A program made the translations under genes and the position numbers. DNA of 64,000 bases from Saccharospirillum mangrovi (GTDB lineage: Bacteria; Pseudomonadota; Gammaproteobacteria; Pseudomonadales; Natronospirillaceae), in the NCBI RefSeq assembly GCF_003367315.1, contig NZ_CP031415.1, positions 3,594,001 through 3,658,000 of the forward strand, written 5' to 3'. Positions within the stretch are counted from its first letter, which is position 1; each line of letters opens with the position of its first letter. Under the pieces are notes generated by a model, which worked only from the letters and a program-made list of their open reading frames with translations, made no database searches and was not told the DNA's origin. Below are positions 29,574 through 38,030 of the stretch, in pieces.

Positions 29574-30481
29574 CTGGCCGGTGCCGAGCCTTCGGCATCA
29601 ACCTCGGTCAGCGCTTTGAATTCCTGCAACGGTCGCAGTTCTTTGAACGATGCATCGGTACGCGCTTCGTCACGATAAGACGGCGCCAGACCGATGGCTT
29701 TTTCCAGATATTCCAACGCCACTTTGACGTCATTTTGCTGCGCATAGGCGCACGCCATCTGGTAATAGGCGTGGCCGTGTTCGGGGTCGATGTCCAGCGC
29801 CTGCTCACTCAAGCTGATCGCCCACTGGGTTTCATCCAGATCCAGAGCGGCATCGGCTTTGTAGGTTAATGCTTCGGTATCGAACGGGCGCAGCGCCAGA
29901 ATCTGATCGTAAACCTGAATTTTTCCCTGGGCGCTGGTTTCCTGACTGGCGCGTAACCACAACGAGTGAATTTCGTTGGTGCGCTCAATTTCCTCGCGGT
30001 TTTCTTCAATAACCTGGGTTTTTTCCTTGAGGTTTTGTTCCAGCGCTTTGAGGCGTTTTTCGTACGACGACACCAACTTGGTTACTTCGCGGTCGGCGTA
30101 GGTGTGCGCCTTTTCTTTGATATCGCGAATGTTGGCGTAACCAACCACAACCAATAGCGATGTCACGCCGGCGATCAGATAAAAGAAGTAGGTAATGGTG
30201 TCGATCGAATAGGTCACCGACTGAGTCGCCAGTTCCAACTGTTTGGCGTTGAGTTTGTCGGAATATTCGACGCGGAAATTCATCATTTCCTGACGCAGTG
30301 ACCGCACTTCATCGAGCAGATAACGTTCAATAAAGGGGTTGTACATCGGCTCATCAAGGTTGTTGATGGCGTTGGCGACGTCGGCGTCGGTGGTGTTATT
30401 GGAAGTGTTGGGGTTGGTGGTCTGCTCACCCCAGGCCGGGGCGAGCATTAAAACCAGCATCAGCCCGATCAGGCTACGCAT
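29570..30481 (-). CDS. membrane TPR protein with coiled coil at the end of the ectoine operon
   Basis: A 303-residue protein of unknown function. It has a signal-like N-terminus (MRSLIGLMLVLMLAPAWG), a low-complexity N/T-rich stretch, a membrane segment near residues 99-120 (FFYLIAGVTSLLVVVGYANI), a coiled coil of about 55 residues (YEKRLKALEQNLKEKTQVIE), then two or three tetratricopeptide repeats (DPEHGHAYYQMACAYAQQ). The start codon lies inside the last codons of ask (13-bp overlap), so it is probably co-translated with the ectoine genes. A role in protein assembly or sensing at the membrane is only inference. Confidence 0.75.
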   Translation of the reverse strand: MRSLIGLMLVLMLAPAWGEQTTNPNTSNNTTDADVANAINNLDEPMYNPFIERYLLDEVRSLRQEMMNFRVEYSDKLNAKQLELATQSVTYSIDTITYFFYLIAGVTSLLVVVGYANIRDIKEKAHTYADREVTKLVSSYEKRLKALEQNLKEKTQVIEENREEIERTNEIHSLWLRASQETSAQGKIQVYDQILALRPFDTEALTYKADAALDLDETQWAISLSEQALDIDPEHGHAYYQMACAYAQQNDVKVALEYLEKAIGLAPSYRDEARTDASFKELRPLQEFKALTEVDAEGSAPAS

Positions 30482-31905
30482 TCGGCTTTATCCTGTTTGG
30501 CGGGTTCGATCAACGCGCCGTGCAGGGTTTGCAGCGCGACCTCGTATTGATCGTCTTCGACCACTACCCGGATGTCAACCTGACGCATGCCCTGGTGAAT
30601 GGCGAGCACGCTGATGTCGTTGTCGGCCAGTGCATTGCTCAATCGCGCCAGAATACCGGGCACATTCATGTCGCTGCCGATGACTGAGACCATCGCCACT
30701 TTGCGGCTGGAAATGTCGGCACCTGGGTAGTAACGCTCCAGTCGTGTCTTGATGCGCTTGATCACTTTCAGGCCGGTATCGAGATAGAGCGTCACGGTGT
30801 TGGCGTTGTGCTCTTTCGCCAGCAGCGGCACGTTGAAATCCTGCACCAGTTTCTGGATTTCCAGAATGTGGTTCGGTTCGCCAACGATGTCCTGATCGAA
30901 CACGTCGATGGCGAAGATGTGCGGCTTGCCGGCGACGATTTCCACGGTCGGTTTTTCGCTGCGGTAATCGTTGGTGATCAAGGTGCCGTCGTGGTCAGGC
31001 TCGTAAGTATTTTTCACTCGCAGCGCGATGCCTTTCTGGCGCAAACCTTTGGCCGCTTTCGGGTGAATCGCTTCCATGCCGATCAACGATAACTGGTCAG
31101 CCACGTCGTAATTGGTGCGACCGATGGGCACTACTTTGTCGGCACCGACCACTTTCGGGTCGGCCGTCGAGAGGTGATATTCCTTGTGGATCACCGCTTC
31201 GCGCGCGTCCGTCAGTTCGGCAATTTTCGAGAAAGTGATTTCGGAATAGCCGCGATCGAAGGTTTTCATCAAGCCTTCTTTGCACTGGGTATAACCGGTG
31301 ACGATCGGCATTTCCTGGCTCAGATCGAATTTGCTGAAAATGCGATGGATTTTTTCGTCCATCAATTGGTTGTCGGGCTCGCGCCAGCCGGTCAAATCGA
31401 CAAAGCGGGCGTTGATGCCTTCGGCCTGCAACAGCAAGGCGGTGTTGAACGCCGAATGCGCTTCGCCGACACCGGCGAGCATTTCACGCACCGTTGCCAG
31501 GTGCTCTTCAATCTGAAAGTGGCCGTAGGAACAGACGCGCTGCAAATCGAGCAGACAGGAACGAATGCCTTCCATGCGCTCGGTAATGAATTGATCGGCC
31601 TGTTTGCGCGCGTGTGGCAATTCGAACAGTTTGGCGTTCATTTCGCGCATGGCTTTGGCGGCGTCGGTCAGGCGCTCGCTCCATTGCCAATCGGAATCGT
31701 TGTTGGCGAACAGGGCGTAGACGCCCGGTTCTTTCGACTTTTTGTGTTCCAGCAATAAGTTGGTGATGCCGCCGTACGCCGACACCACAAAAATGCGTTG
31801 ATACAGGTCTGCCGGGTCGCGTTGCACTTGAATGATGTTGTCGCGAACGGCGTTGTAATCGCTCATCGACGTGCCGCCGATTTTTTCGACCGTATGGTTC
31901 GCCAT
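30469..31905 (-). CDS. ask: aspartate kinase, ectoine-cluster type
   Basis: Phosphorylates aspartate, supplying aspartate-semialdehyde for ectoine synthesis. The 478-residue protein belongs to the Ask_Ect type: the start MANHTVEKIGGTSMSDYNAV has the kinase motif VEKIGGTS, and FVVSAYGGITNLLLEHKK is typical. Two C-terminal ACT domains include VSVIGSDMNVPGILARLSNAL. A strong AAGGAGGT ribosome site precedes it. It follows ectC after 216 bp. Such cluster-linked kinases usually escape normal lysine/threonine feedback inhibition; that is family knowledge, not seen here. Confidence 0.93.
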   Translation of the reverse strand: MANHTVEKIGGTSMSDYNAVRDNIIQVQRDPADLYQRIFVVSAYGGITNLLLEHKKSKEPGVYALFANNDSDWQWSERLTDAAKAMREMNAKLFELPHARKQADQFITERMEGIRSCLLDLQRVCSYGHFQIEEHLATVREMLAGVGEAHSAFNTALLLQAEGINARFVDLTGWREPDNQLMDEKIHRIFSKFDLSQEMPIVTGYTQCKEGLMKTFDRGYSEITFSKIAELTDAREAVIHKEYHLSTADPKVVGADKVVPIGRTNYDVADQLSLIGMEAIHPKAAKGLRQKGIALRVKNTYEPDHDGTLITNDYRSEKPTVEIVAGKPHIFAIDVFDQDIVGEPNHILEIQKLVQDFNVPLLAKEHNANTVTLYLDTGLKVIKRIKTRLERYYPGADISSRKVAMVSVIGSDMNVPGILARLSNALADNDISVLAIHQGMRQVDIRVVVEDDQYEVALQTLHGALIEPAKQDKAECVA

Positions 31906-32121
31906 GGGGCCTTACCTCCTTCGGCTCCGCTGCTGTCTGTCGGTGGCGAACCGACGCAACAACGGGCCTGCTTTGAATCAAATTTGCGTATTCTGCCGCC
32001 GGGCCTGGGTTGAAAACCGGCTTCGGGCACTGGCTGCCATCAGCCAACGCTCGGAACCCTTCTCGATCTTGCCAAGCCACGGCACGACGAAGGCCCTGCA
32101 GAGCCTTCGCCGTCACTGCGG

Positions 32122-32520
32122 TTATTCGGCGACTTCGTCCGCTTCCAGCGGATAAGCGCCATCGGGGCCGTGCGTCTCTTTGCCGTTCAACGGCGGGTTG
32201 AATGCACAAGCCAGTTGCAGCTCGCTCCCGGCTTTCAGAATGTGGTCGTCGTGTTGGTCGAGAATATAGATGGTTCCCGGTTTGATGTCGTGCTCGATGC
32301 CAGTGGCTTTATCGAGAATCGAGCCTTCGCCGGAGATGCAGTACACCGTCTCCAGGTGGTTCTTGTAGTGAATCGGTGTTTCGGTGCCGGCATAAATAGT
32401 GGTGATGTGGAACGAAAAACCCATGCCGTCGTTTTTCAGCGACATGCGCACGCTGTTCCAGGTTTCGGCGTCTACGCGGCGTTCGGAATTGCGGCATTCT
32501 TCCAGGGTGCGAACAATCAT
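32122..32520 (-). CDS. ectC: L-ectoine synthase
   Basis: Cyclises N-gamma-acetyl-diaminobutyrate to ectoine. The 132-residue cupin has the canonical EctC start [17 protein letters not shown] and the metal/substrate region [18 protein letters not shown], then [14 protein letters not shown]. An AGGAGAG site lies upstream. An intrinsic terminator lies between ectB and this gene, so its expression may be partly uncoupled. No ectD hydroxylase is present nearby. Confidence 0.97.
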   Translation of the reverse strand: MIVRTLEECRNSERRVDAETWNSVRMSLKNDGMGFSFHITTIYAGTETPIHYKNHLETVYCISGEGSILDKATGIEHDIKPGTIYILDQHDDHILKAGSELQLACAFNPPLNGKETHGPDGAYPLEADEVAE

Positions 32521-32550
32521 TCGATGTCTCTCCTAACCAATAAATATTCT

Positions 32551-32576
32551 AAAAAAAGCCCGCCTTTTCAGGCGGG
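32551..32576 (-). terminator. intrinsic terminator between ectB and ectC
   Basis: On the minus strand the stem CCCGCC/GGCGGG with a 6-base loop is followed by C and seven U residues. It lies 31 bp after the ectB stop and 31 bp before the ectC start, inside the otherwise conventional ectABC operon. Confidence 0.8.
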
Positions 32577-32606
32577 ACCAGGCTCACACTGTGATGAAAC
32601 CGCGAC

Positions 32607-33884
32607 TCAACTGGCTTTGGCCTTCAATTCCGGCAATACCTTGGCAAAGGCGTTTTCCAGGATATCGAGGCCCTGCTTGAGGTCTTCAAGCGGAATGGTC
32701 AGCGGACACAGACATTTAACGACTTCGCCGTAAGCGCCACTGGTTTCGATGATCAAGCCGTGGGCAAAGGCATCGCGGCAGATTTGTTCGGCGGTGTCGC
32801 CATCGGGCACTGCGACGCCGCGCATCATGCCGCGACCTTTCAGCGTTATCACGTCTTCACCGAAGCGTTTGATGATGTCGGTAAAGCGTTTCTCCACCAG
32901 CGCGGCGCGTTCGGCGATCTGCTGTTCAAAATCGCGATTCTGCCAATATTCTTCCAGCGCCACCCGGGCGGTGACGAACGCCAGGTTGTTGCCGCGGAAG
33001 GTGCCGTTGTGTTCGCCCGGCTTCCATTGGTCCAGTTCCGGACGCATCAGCGTGACCGCGAACGGCAGGCCATAACCACTCAGGGATTTCGACAGCGTTA
33101 CCACATCCGGTTTGATGCCGGCCGGTTCAAAACTGAAGAAGGTGCCGGTGCGGCCGCAGCCAGCCTGGATGTCATCGACAATCAACAGCATGTCGTGTTT
33201 GCGGCAGACGCTTTCCAGCTCTTGCAGCCATTCCATACGCGCAGCATTCAAACCGCCTTCGCCCTGCACCGTTTCAACGATCACACCGGCCGGGGTTTCG
33301 ACGCCGCTGCCGGGGTCGGTCAACAACTGGTCGAGCAGTTTCAGACCCATGAAGTCGTCGCCGTCGTCGCCATAGCCGTCGTAGGGAATGCGGGTGACAT
33401 CGGTCAGCGCCACGCCGGCACCACCGCGCTGGCCTTTGTTGCCGGTCGCGGCCTGAGCGCCGAGCGTGCAGCCGTGATAACCGTTGGTGAACGAAACAAT
33501 GCCGCTGCGACCCTTGGCTTTGCGGGCAATCTTCAGCGCCACTTCGACGGCGTTGGTGCCGGTCGGGCCGGTGAACTGGACTTTGTAATCCAATTCGCGC
33601 GGTTTGAGGATGATGTCGTTAAACGCCTGCAAAAAGCGCTCTTTGGCGTCGGTGAACATATCCAGGCCGTGGGTAACGCCATCGGCCTGGATGTAATCGA
33701 TCAACGGTTGCTTGAAGCGGTCGTTATTGTGGCCGTAATTCAGCGTGCCGGCCCCGGCCAGAAAATCGATGTACGACTGGCCTTCGCGGTTCACCAGACG
33801 GGCGTTCTTGGCCGTGGTGAATACGGTCGGAAAGCTGCGGCTGTAAGAGCGGACCTGAGATTCAAGTTGTTCGAAAATTTCCAT
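32607..33884 (-). CDS. ectB: L-2,4-diaminobutyrate aminotransferase
   Basis: PLP enzyme converting aspartate-semialdehyde and glutamate to diaminobutyrate, the first committed ectoine step. The 425-residue protein has FLAGAGTLNYGHNND, VQFTGPTGTNAVEVALK and SFTNGYHGCTLGA of EctB. The cofactor lysine lies in VVTLSKSLSGYGLPFAV and the aspartate in LLIVDDIQAGCGRTG. GGGGAG precedes the start. It follows ectA after 50 bp. Confidence 0.97.
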   Translation of the reverse strand: MEIFEQLESQVRSYSRSFPTVFTTAKNARLVNREGQSYIDFLAGAGTLNYGHNNDRFKQPLIDYIQADGVTHGLDMFTDAKERFLQAFNDIILKPRELDYKVQFTGPTGTNAVEVALKIARKAKGRSGIVSFTNGYHGCTLGAQAATGNKGQRGGAGVALTDVTRIPYDGYGDDGDDFMGLKLLDQLLTDPGSGVETPAGVIVETVQGEGGLNAARMEWLQELESVCRKHDMLLIVDDIQAGCGRTGTFFSFEPAGIKPDVVTLSKSLSGYGLPFAVTLMRPELDQWKPGEHNGTFRGNNLAFVTARVALEEYWQNRDFEQQIAERAALVEKRFTDIIKRFGEDVITLKGRGMMRGVAVPDGDTAEQICRDAFAHGLIIETSGAYGEVVKCLCPLTIPLEDLKQGLDILENAFAKVLPELKAKAS

Positions 33885-33934
33885 GGTGGTGTCTCCCCTT
33901 GGAGTTGTAACAAGTGATGGATGGCCTCGGCGCC

Positions 33935-34495
33935 TCAGCGGCGGATAGGGCCGATCCGGTACAATTCTTCGTTGTCGTGCTGGCCGCCGAAGTGGGTGTC
34001 TTTGTCGAACAACACACTCACGTCCAGATCGGCTTCCCAGTCACGCGCCAGTGATTTAAATAATCGCTGCGATGGTTCGTTGTCCGGGGTAATGGTGGTT
34101 TCCAGAAAACGCACGCCTTGCAGCGTCGGACGGTCCATCAGCGACTGAACCATGCGTTTAGCCAGCCCCTGGCCCCGGGCCGCTTCGCCCACCACTACCT
34201 GCCACAGAAAGTAGGTGTCGGTTGCATCGGGCTTGAGATAGCCGGAAACAAAGCCGACCAGTTCGCCCTCCATTTCCGCCGCCACGGCGGTGTCGCCAAA
34301 GTGGCTGGCCTGCAACAGGTTGCAGTACAGCGAGTTGGTATCCAGCGGCGGGCTGCTGGCGACCAGGCGATGCACCGCCAGGCCGTCGTCAGAAACCGCA
34401 GGTCGCAATGTGATGTCCATGTTCAGCGTCAAACCTCGTATCCAAGCTGACCGTTCCATGCCGACAGTGGCTTGGGGGATTAGTTGATTCTTCAT
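33935..34495 (-). CDS. ectA: L-2,4-diaminobutyrate N-gamma-acetyltransferase
   Basis: GNAT enzyme acetylating diaminobutyrate, second step of ectoine synthesis. It has DITLRPAVSDDGLAVHRLV, SLYCNLLQASHFGDTAVAAE and the acetyl-CoA loop VGEAARGQGLAKRMVQSL. The 186-residue form starting MKNQLIPQATVG is used; a start at MDITLRPAV (about 25 codons shorter) is also possible because no strong ribosome site distinguishes them. First gene of the operon, divergent from ectR, with a candidate promoter directly upstream. Confidence 0.93.
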   Translation of the reverse strand: MKNQLIPQATVGMERSAWIRGLTLNMDITLRPAVSDDGLAVHRLVASSPPLDTNSLYCNLLQASHFGDTAVAAEMEGELVGFVSGYLKPDATDTYFLWQVVVGEAARGQGLAKRMVQSLMDRPTLQGVRFLETTITPDNEPSQRLFKSLARDWEADLDVSVLFDKDTHFGGQHDNEELYRIGPIRR

Positions 34496-34516
34496 CTAAT
34501 CTTTCGTGTGCGAAGC

Positions 34517-34547
34517 ATTTTAGCACGATGCACGACAAAAAATGCAA
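34517..34547 (-). promoter_or_regulatory. candidate ectA promoter
   Basis: On the minus strand TTGCAT (34542-34547) is followed after 19 bp by TAAAAT (34517-34522), about 22 bp before the ectA start. The long spacer fits a regulated or alternative-sigma promoter, as is usual for osmotically induced ect genes. Confidence 0.4.
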
Positions 34548-34622
34548 CCTTAAGCCGTCATTTAGGCCGTAAACTCCTTAGCACACTAAAATAAGTCTTG
34601 GATTTTCACGCGTTGAAAGACT

Positions 34623-34637
34623 AACCTAGCTTAGGTT
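34623..34637. promoter_or_regulatory. palindromic operator candidate for EctR
   Basis: The arms AACCTA and TAGGTT separated by GCT form a 15-bp inverted repeat in the ectA-ectR intergenic region. It lies between a TTGAAA (34613-34618) and a TAAAAT (34640-34645) on the ectR strand. The size and position suit a MarR-type dimer repressing its own gene and perhaps ectA. Confidence 0.5.
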
Positions 34638-34729
34638 TCTAAAATGTTTCATTAGAGGACGAACCTTTTAAGATGCGATACAATCTCGCGCTTATGGGGG
34701 ACTGCACCCCAGTGGTAAAGGATCAGACA

Positions 34730-35218
34730 ATGAAACGAGTGGATGAAGTTCTGGTGTCGCTGCGACGTATTATTCGTGCCACCGATATTCATTCTAAGAA
34801 GTTGAGCAAGCACAGCGGCCTGACTTCGCCGCAATTGCTGATCCTGATGGCCATCGACAAATTAGGCGACGTCACCATTGGCACCGTGGCCAAAGACGTA
34901 AACCTGTCTCAGGCGACTGTGACCACCATTCTCGACCGGCTGGAAAAGCGTGGTTTGGTGCAGCGCATACGCAGCGATGTCGACCGCCGTCGCGTCCACG
35001 CCAAGCTCACCGATGAAGGCTTGAAAATCGTCGAAGACGCGCCCAGCCCGCTGCAAGAAAGCTTTGTGGCGCGGTTTGATACGTTACCGGAATGGGAGCA
35101 GACGATGATTTTGTCGTCGTTGCAGAAGCTGGCCGAACTGATGCAGGCCACCGACATTGATGCGTCGCCGGTGCTGCACGTGGGCGACGTTACGCACAAT
35201 TACAACGGCCAGAATTGA
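34730..35218 (+). CDS. ectR: MarR-family regulator of ectoine genes (EctR-like)
   Basis: A 162-residue winged-helix regulator encoded divergently from ectABC-ask. The recognition region is TVAKDVNLSQATVTTILDRLEKR, followed by the wing RSDVDRRRVHAKLTDEG. EctR of methylotrophs and halophiles represses the ect operon at low osmolarity; the same role is inferred from position. The start MKRVDEVLVSLRR at 34730 has AAGGA 8 bp upstream. An in-frame ATG at 34673 would add 19 residues. The palindrome at 34623 is a likely target. Confidence 0.85.
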   Translation: MKRVDEVLVSLRRIIRATDIHSKKLSKHSGLTSPQLLILMAIDKLGDVTIGTVAKDVNLSQATVTTILDRLEKRGLVQRIRSDVDRRRVHAKLTDEGLKIVEDAPSPLQESFVARFDTLPEWEQTMILSSLQKLAELMQATDIDASPVLHVGDVTHNYNGQN

Positions 35219-35228
35219 GGCGGCCCGG

Positions 35229-35759
35229 CTAAGCGGCCGCCTTTGAAATCGAGTACAGCACGCCTTCCTCGCCATAATACCGATCCGTGGTTTCCACATA
35301 GTGCATGCCGAGCCGTTGCATCACGGCGGTCGAGGCGGCGTTGTTCGGATCGGCCACCGCCCAGATCGTATCCAGCCCTAACACTTCGAAACCATAAGTC
35401 AGCAACGCCTGGGCAGCTTCGGTCGCCAGACCCTGGCCCCAAAAAGGATTCGCCAGGTGCCAACCGATTTCGATCCGATCGGAAAAACGCCCGTCGCCAT
35501 AAGGCATGGCTTTGAGCAACAGCAAGCCGACGTAATCTTCCTGATCGTGCAGACGTACGCTGAATGCGCCGGAACCGGGGGTGTGCGCCTGCCAGCGTTT
35601 GGCGCGTTCGATGTAGAGTTCACGCAACTCGCTGAGCGCCGGCGGCACCGGCCAGGACAAAAACCGACGCACTTCGGCCGATTGATAAATGGCCTGATGC
35701 CCCGGCATGTCGGCTTCTGTGTATGGGGTGATTCGGCAACGTTCGGTTCGCAATTCCAT
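35229..35759 (-). CDS. GNAT-family acetyltransferase (RimJ/RimL type)
   Basis: A 176-residue N-acetyltransferase of the ribosomal-protein-alanine acetyltransferase group. The opening MELRTERCRITPYTEADM, the central IGWHLANPFWGQGLATEA (acetyl-CoA loop) and the end NNAASTAVMQRLGMHYVE are typical. The true substrate cannot be told from sequence. It lies 6 bp after the membrane-protein gene and is convergent with ectR, 10 bp apart. Confidence 0.85.
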   Translation of the reverse strand: MELRTERCRITPYTEADMPGHQAIYQSAEVRRFLSWPVPPALSELRELYIERAKRWQAHTPGSGAFSVRLHDQEDYVGLLLLKAMPYGDGRFSDRIEIGWHLANPFWGQGLATEAAQALLTYGFEVLGLDTIWAVADPNNAASTAVMQRLGMHYVETTDRYYGEEGVLYSISKAAA

Positions 35760-35765
35760 TCGTCA

Positions 35766-36419
35766 TTATTCCTCTGTTCGATGCGTCTTCAGCACCAGCA
35801 ACAGCAGTGATCCACGGGTAACGATACTGGCGCCGTTCAATAACAGCAGCGGCCAACTTTGCGTCAGCGGCATGGTGAGTGCAAAAGCGAGCGTTGAGGC
35901 ATCTTTGGTTAAGGTGAACAGCAACATCCGGCGCGACAACACCCCGGCCGACTGCGCACGGTGCACCACACGAATTTGCTGAACCGTGCCTTGAACCAGC
36001 ACCAAGGTCATCAGCACGATCACACCATTGGCGACACTCAACAACGCCGGCAACGGGCGAACCGCCAGCACCACGAATCCCGCCAGCAGCAGAAACTCAC
36101 CAACCATTAAAGCCGAAAGTGACAGCAACGAACGCCGCTCCCACCAGATCCAGAACAGAATATTCAGAATCAGCAACAAGGCGGCCAGCCGTGTCCAAAC
36201 CAGATAATGGTTCAACACCGGCACCGCCAGACCGAACAGAAAGTTGCCGTAAAAGGCGACGTAGCTGGAGAAAAACTGGTTAACCGAGAGTCGGTCTGTG
36301 GCGGGGAAATGCCTGGCGCGACGACGCTGGCGAATCTTGTTCAGTTGAATCCACAGGCCGTACACCGTCAGCCCAAACAGCACCGAGCTGATGCTGCCCC
36401 ACAGATGGTAAGCACTCAT
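35766..36419 (-). CDS. unrecognised multi-pass membrane protein
   Basis: A 217-residue protein with about six or seven membrane segments, for example ISSVLFGLTVYGLWIQLNK and LLLILNILFWIWW, and a basic first cytoplasmic loop (RQRRRARHF). The even spacing of the helices recalls small SWEET/PQ-loop or DUF-type membrane proteins, but no signature motif was identified. It precedes the acetyltransferase by 6 bp, so the two are probably co-transcribed. Function unknown. Confidence 0.7.
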   Translation of the reverse strand: MSAYHLWGSISSVLFGLTVYGLWIQLNKIRQRRRARHFPATDRLSVNQFFSSYVAFYGNFLFGLAVPVLNHYLVWTRLAALLLILNILFWIWWERRSLLSLSALMVGEFLLLAGFVVLAVRPLPALLSVANGVIVLMTLVLVQGTVQQIRVVHRAQSAGVLSRRMLLFTLTKDASTLAFALTMPLTQSWPLLLLNGASIVTRGSLLLLVLKTHRTEE

Positions 36420-36525
36420 CCGCCCACCTCATTCTGGCCCCGCCCGCACTTTGCAAAGGGTAACCGGCTGTGGCTTTTTGTAAGATCGGCAGTCAAACGC
36501 AGCCTCTTGGTCTAAGGTGGTCAGC

Positions 36526-36619
36526 GAAGTTTGGCGCAACGCCGAACTTCACCTGTGCTGGGGGCGAACCCCCAAAGTGGGCGGCTGGGCTGGCTGCCGC
36601 CAGGCTTGACCTGGTGGCA
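36526..36619. ncRNA. three consecutive stem-loops in a non-coding gap
   Basis: Within the 234-bp gap 36420-36653 there are three adjacent inverted repeats: GAAGTTTGGCG/CGCCGAACTTC (36526-36550, 11 bp with one G-U), TGGGGG/CCCCCA (36559-36574, loop CGAA) and TGCCGCCAGG/CCTGGTGGCA (36595-36619, 10 bp with one G-U). No U-run follows on either strand and no gene is seen. It may be a structured RNA, a processed leader or a small repeat element. The type assignment is tentative. Confidence 0.35.
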
Positions 36620-36653
36620 CCCGCCGCCCCGTTCACGGCATCAATTACAGTAA

Positions 36654-37883
36654 TTACAGTGGCCGGACCGACAATTGGCCGTTACTCAACCGCACCTGCA
36701 ACCGCTCAGTACTTTGCGCCGGTACCGTCAAGCTGAAACCTGCTTCGGCGTTGCTGTTGTTGTCCCAATGTGACAAATCCAGAATCGCTTCGACGCTGCG
36801 GCTGTTGCGGTTGGTCAACACCAGTTCCCATTCGCTGGCACCGAGCACTTCGGTTGCCAGCGTCATCATGTCCGATGATCCCAAGGCTACTTGAGCGCGG
36901 GTTTCCTGCTGCGGCTGATATTGGGTTTCCAACAGAGCAACCTGCTGATCCCAGACGGCAATCTGCACCGGCCCGGCAATGGCCGGCAAATCGTCTTCCG
37001 ACACCAGCGTCAGCGACCACTGACCGGGCATTGTTTCGGTCTGACGCGTGTTCCAGCTAAAGCGGTAATGATGACGGATGGCGCTCAGTTCGGTGTCGTC
37101 AACCGACAGCCAGGCGTGGCTGCCTGCGGGCAATTGCACCGGCTGATCCGATTGCAACGTCGCCTGGCCGGCACTGTCGCCCGACTTGGGCACGGCCACC
37201 GCCATGTCTGACATCGCCATGGCCTCGGCACCGCGCGCCAGCATCACCCGACCTTGGGAACGACTTTGCGCAAAGCTGTAACCGGGCGCACTCAGGCTGT
37301 AATCGCTGTTGTTGTGCAGCACCAGTTGCTGACGCAAGGTCGGACGTGCCGCTTCGATATCCAGGCTGTAACGGACTTCTGCGCCCAAGCTGCCATCGAA
37401 CCAGGCGTAGCGGAATGCGTTGTTCGCGGCGGTAGCCTGAGTCACGCTCAGTGCAAACGCCGGGTCGCTGTCGCCGCTGGACAACCAGCTGAGGCGATAC
37501 CATTGATCCGCCGGCAAAGCGCGCTGCACGCCATCCTGCGCCAGGATCAACAGGTTCGAACGCAACTCGGTGACTACCCAGGAACCGGACCAATCATCGA
37601 CCTGCACCGACTGGTCCACCGCCAGCCAATCGCTCAATTTTGGTGTCTGCCAACTGAGCAGGATGTCGTTGTTATCGGCCTGCCACCAAAAGCCGGACGC
37701 TGACAGATCAGCCACCGGCAATGGCAGTTGTTCCTGGGTTTGCGTCAACACCGCTGAGCGTTCAATCCAACTGCCCTGAGTGGTCAGATACAGCCAGTCG
37801 GCCGTGACGTTTTTATCGTCGGCCTGAACCCATTGGCTGGTCAGCAACAGCGCTGAAATTGACCAAAGAAGGGATTTGTTCAT
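36654..37883 (-). CDS. exported protein, DUF4139-like
   Basis: A 409-residue secreted protein. The start MNKSLLWSISALLLTSQWVQ with AGGAG upstream gives a signal peptide cleaved near VQADD; a longer upstream reading lacks one. The rest is beta-rich with no membrane span. The middle (VRYSLDIEAARPTLRQQLVL, HNNSDYSLSAPGYSFAQS) and the terminal FSLTVPAQSTERLQVRLS resemble DUF4139-type proteins, which have no established activity. That match rests on general pattern only. It is separated from the next gene by a hairpin-rich gap. Confidence 0.7.
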   Translation of the reverse strand: MNKSLLWSISALLLTSQWVQADDKNVTADWLYLTTQGSWIERSAVLTQTQEQLPLPVADLSASGFWWQADNNDILLSWQTPKLSDWLAVDQSVQVDDWSGSWVVTELRSNLLILAQDGVQRALPADQWYRLSWLSSGDSDPAFALSVTQATAANNAFRYAWFDGSLGAEVRYSLDIEAARPTLRQQLVLHNNSDYSLSAPGYSFAQSRSQGRVMLARGAEAMAMSDMAVAVPKSGDSAGQATLQSDQPVQLPAGSHAWLSVDDTELSAIRHHYRFSWNTRQTETMPGQWSLTLVSEDDLPAIAGPVQIAVWDQQVALLETQYQPQQETRAQVALGSSDMMTLATEVLGASEWELVLTNRNSRSVEAILDLSHWDNNSNAEAGFSLTVPAQSTERLQVRLSNGQLSVRPL

Positions 37884-38030
37884 TCGCCTTACTCCTGCGA
37901 GATTCAATTTTTGTGGCGCCAGTCTAGCGTCGCTCACTGACACTGTCTTGCAGCATAAATGCGCGGGCTGAATCCCAACCAAACACCCAGGTTCACAGTC
38001 GCTGACACGGCGGGCAATCTATGCTTTGCT

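Noticed and set aside
32760-33917. 385-codon open frame antisense to ectB
   Set aside because: Complete overlap with an unmistakable EctB; the translated product has no recognisable feature.
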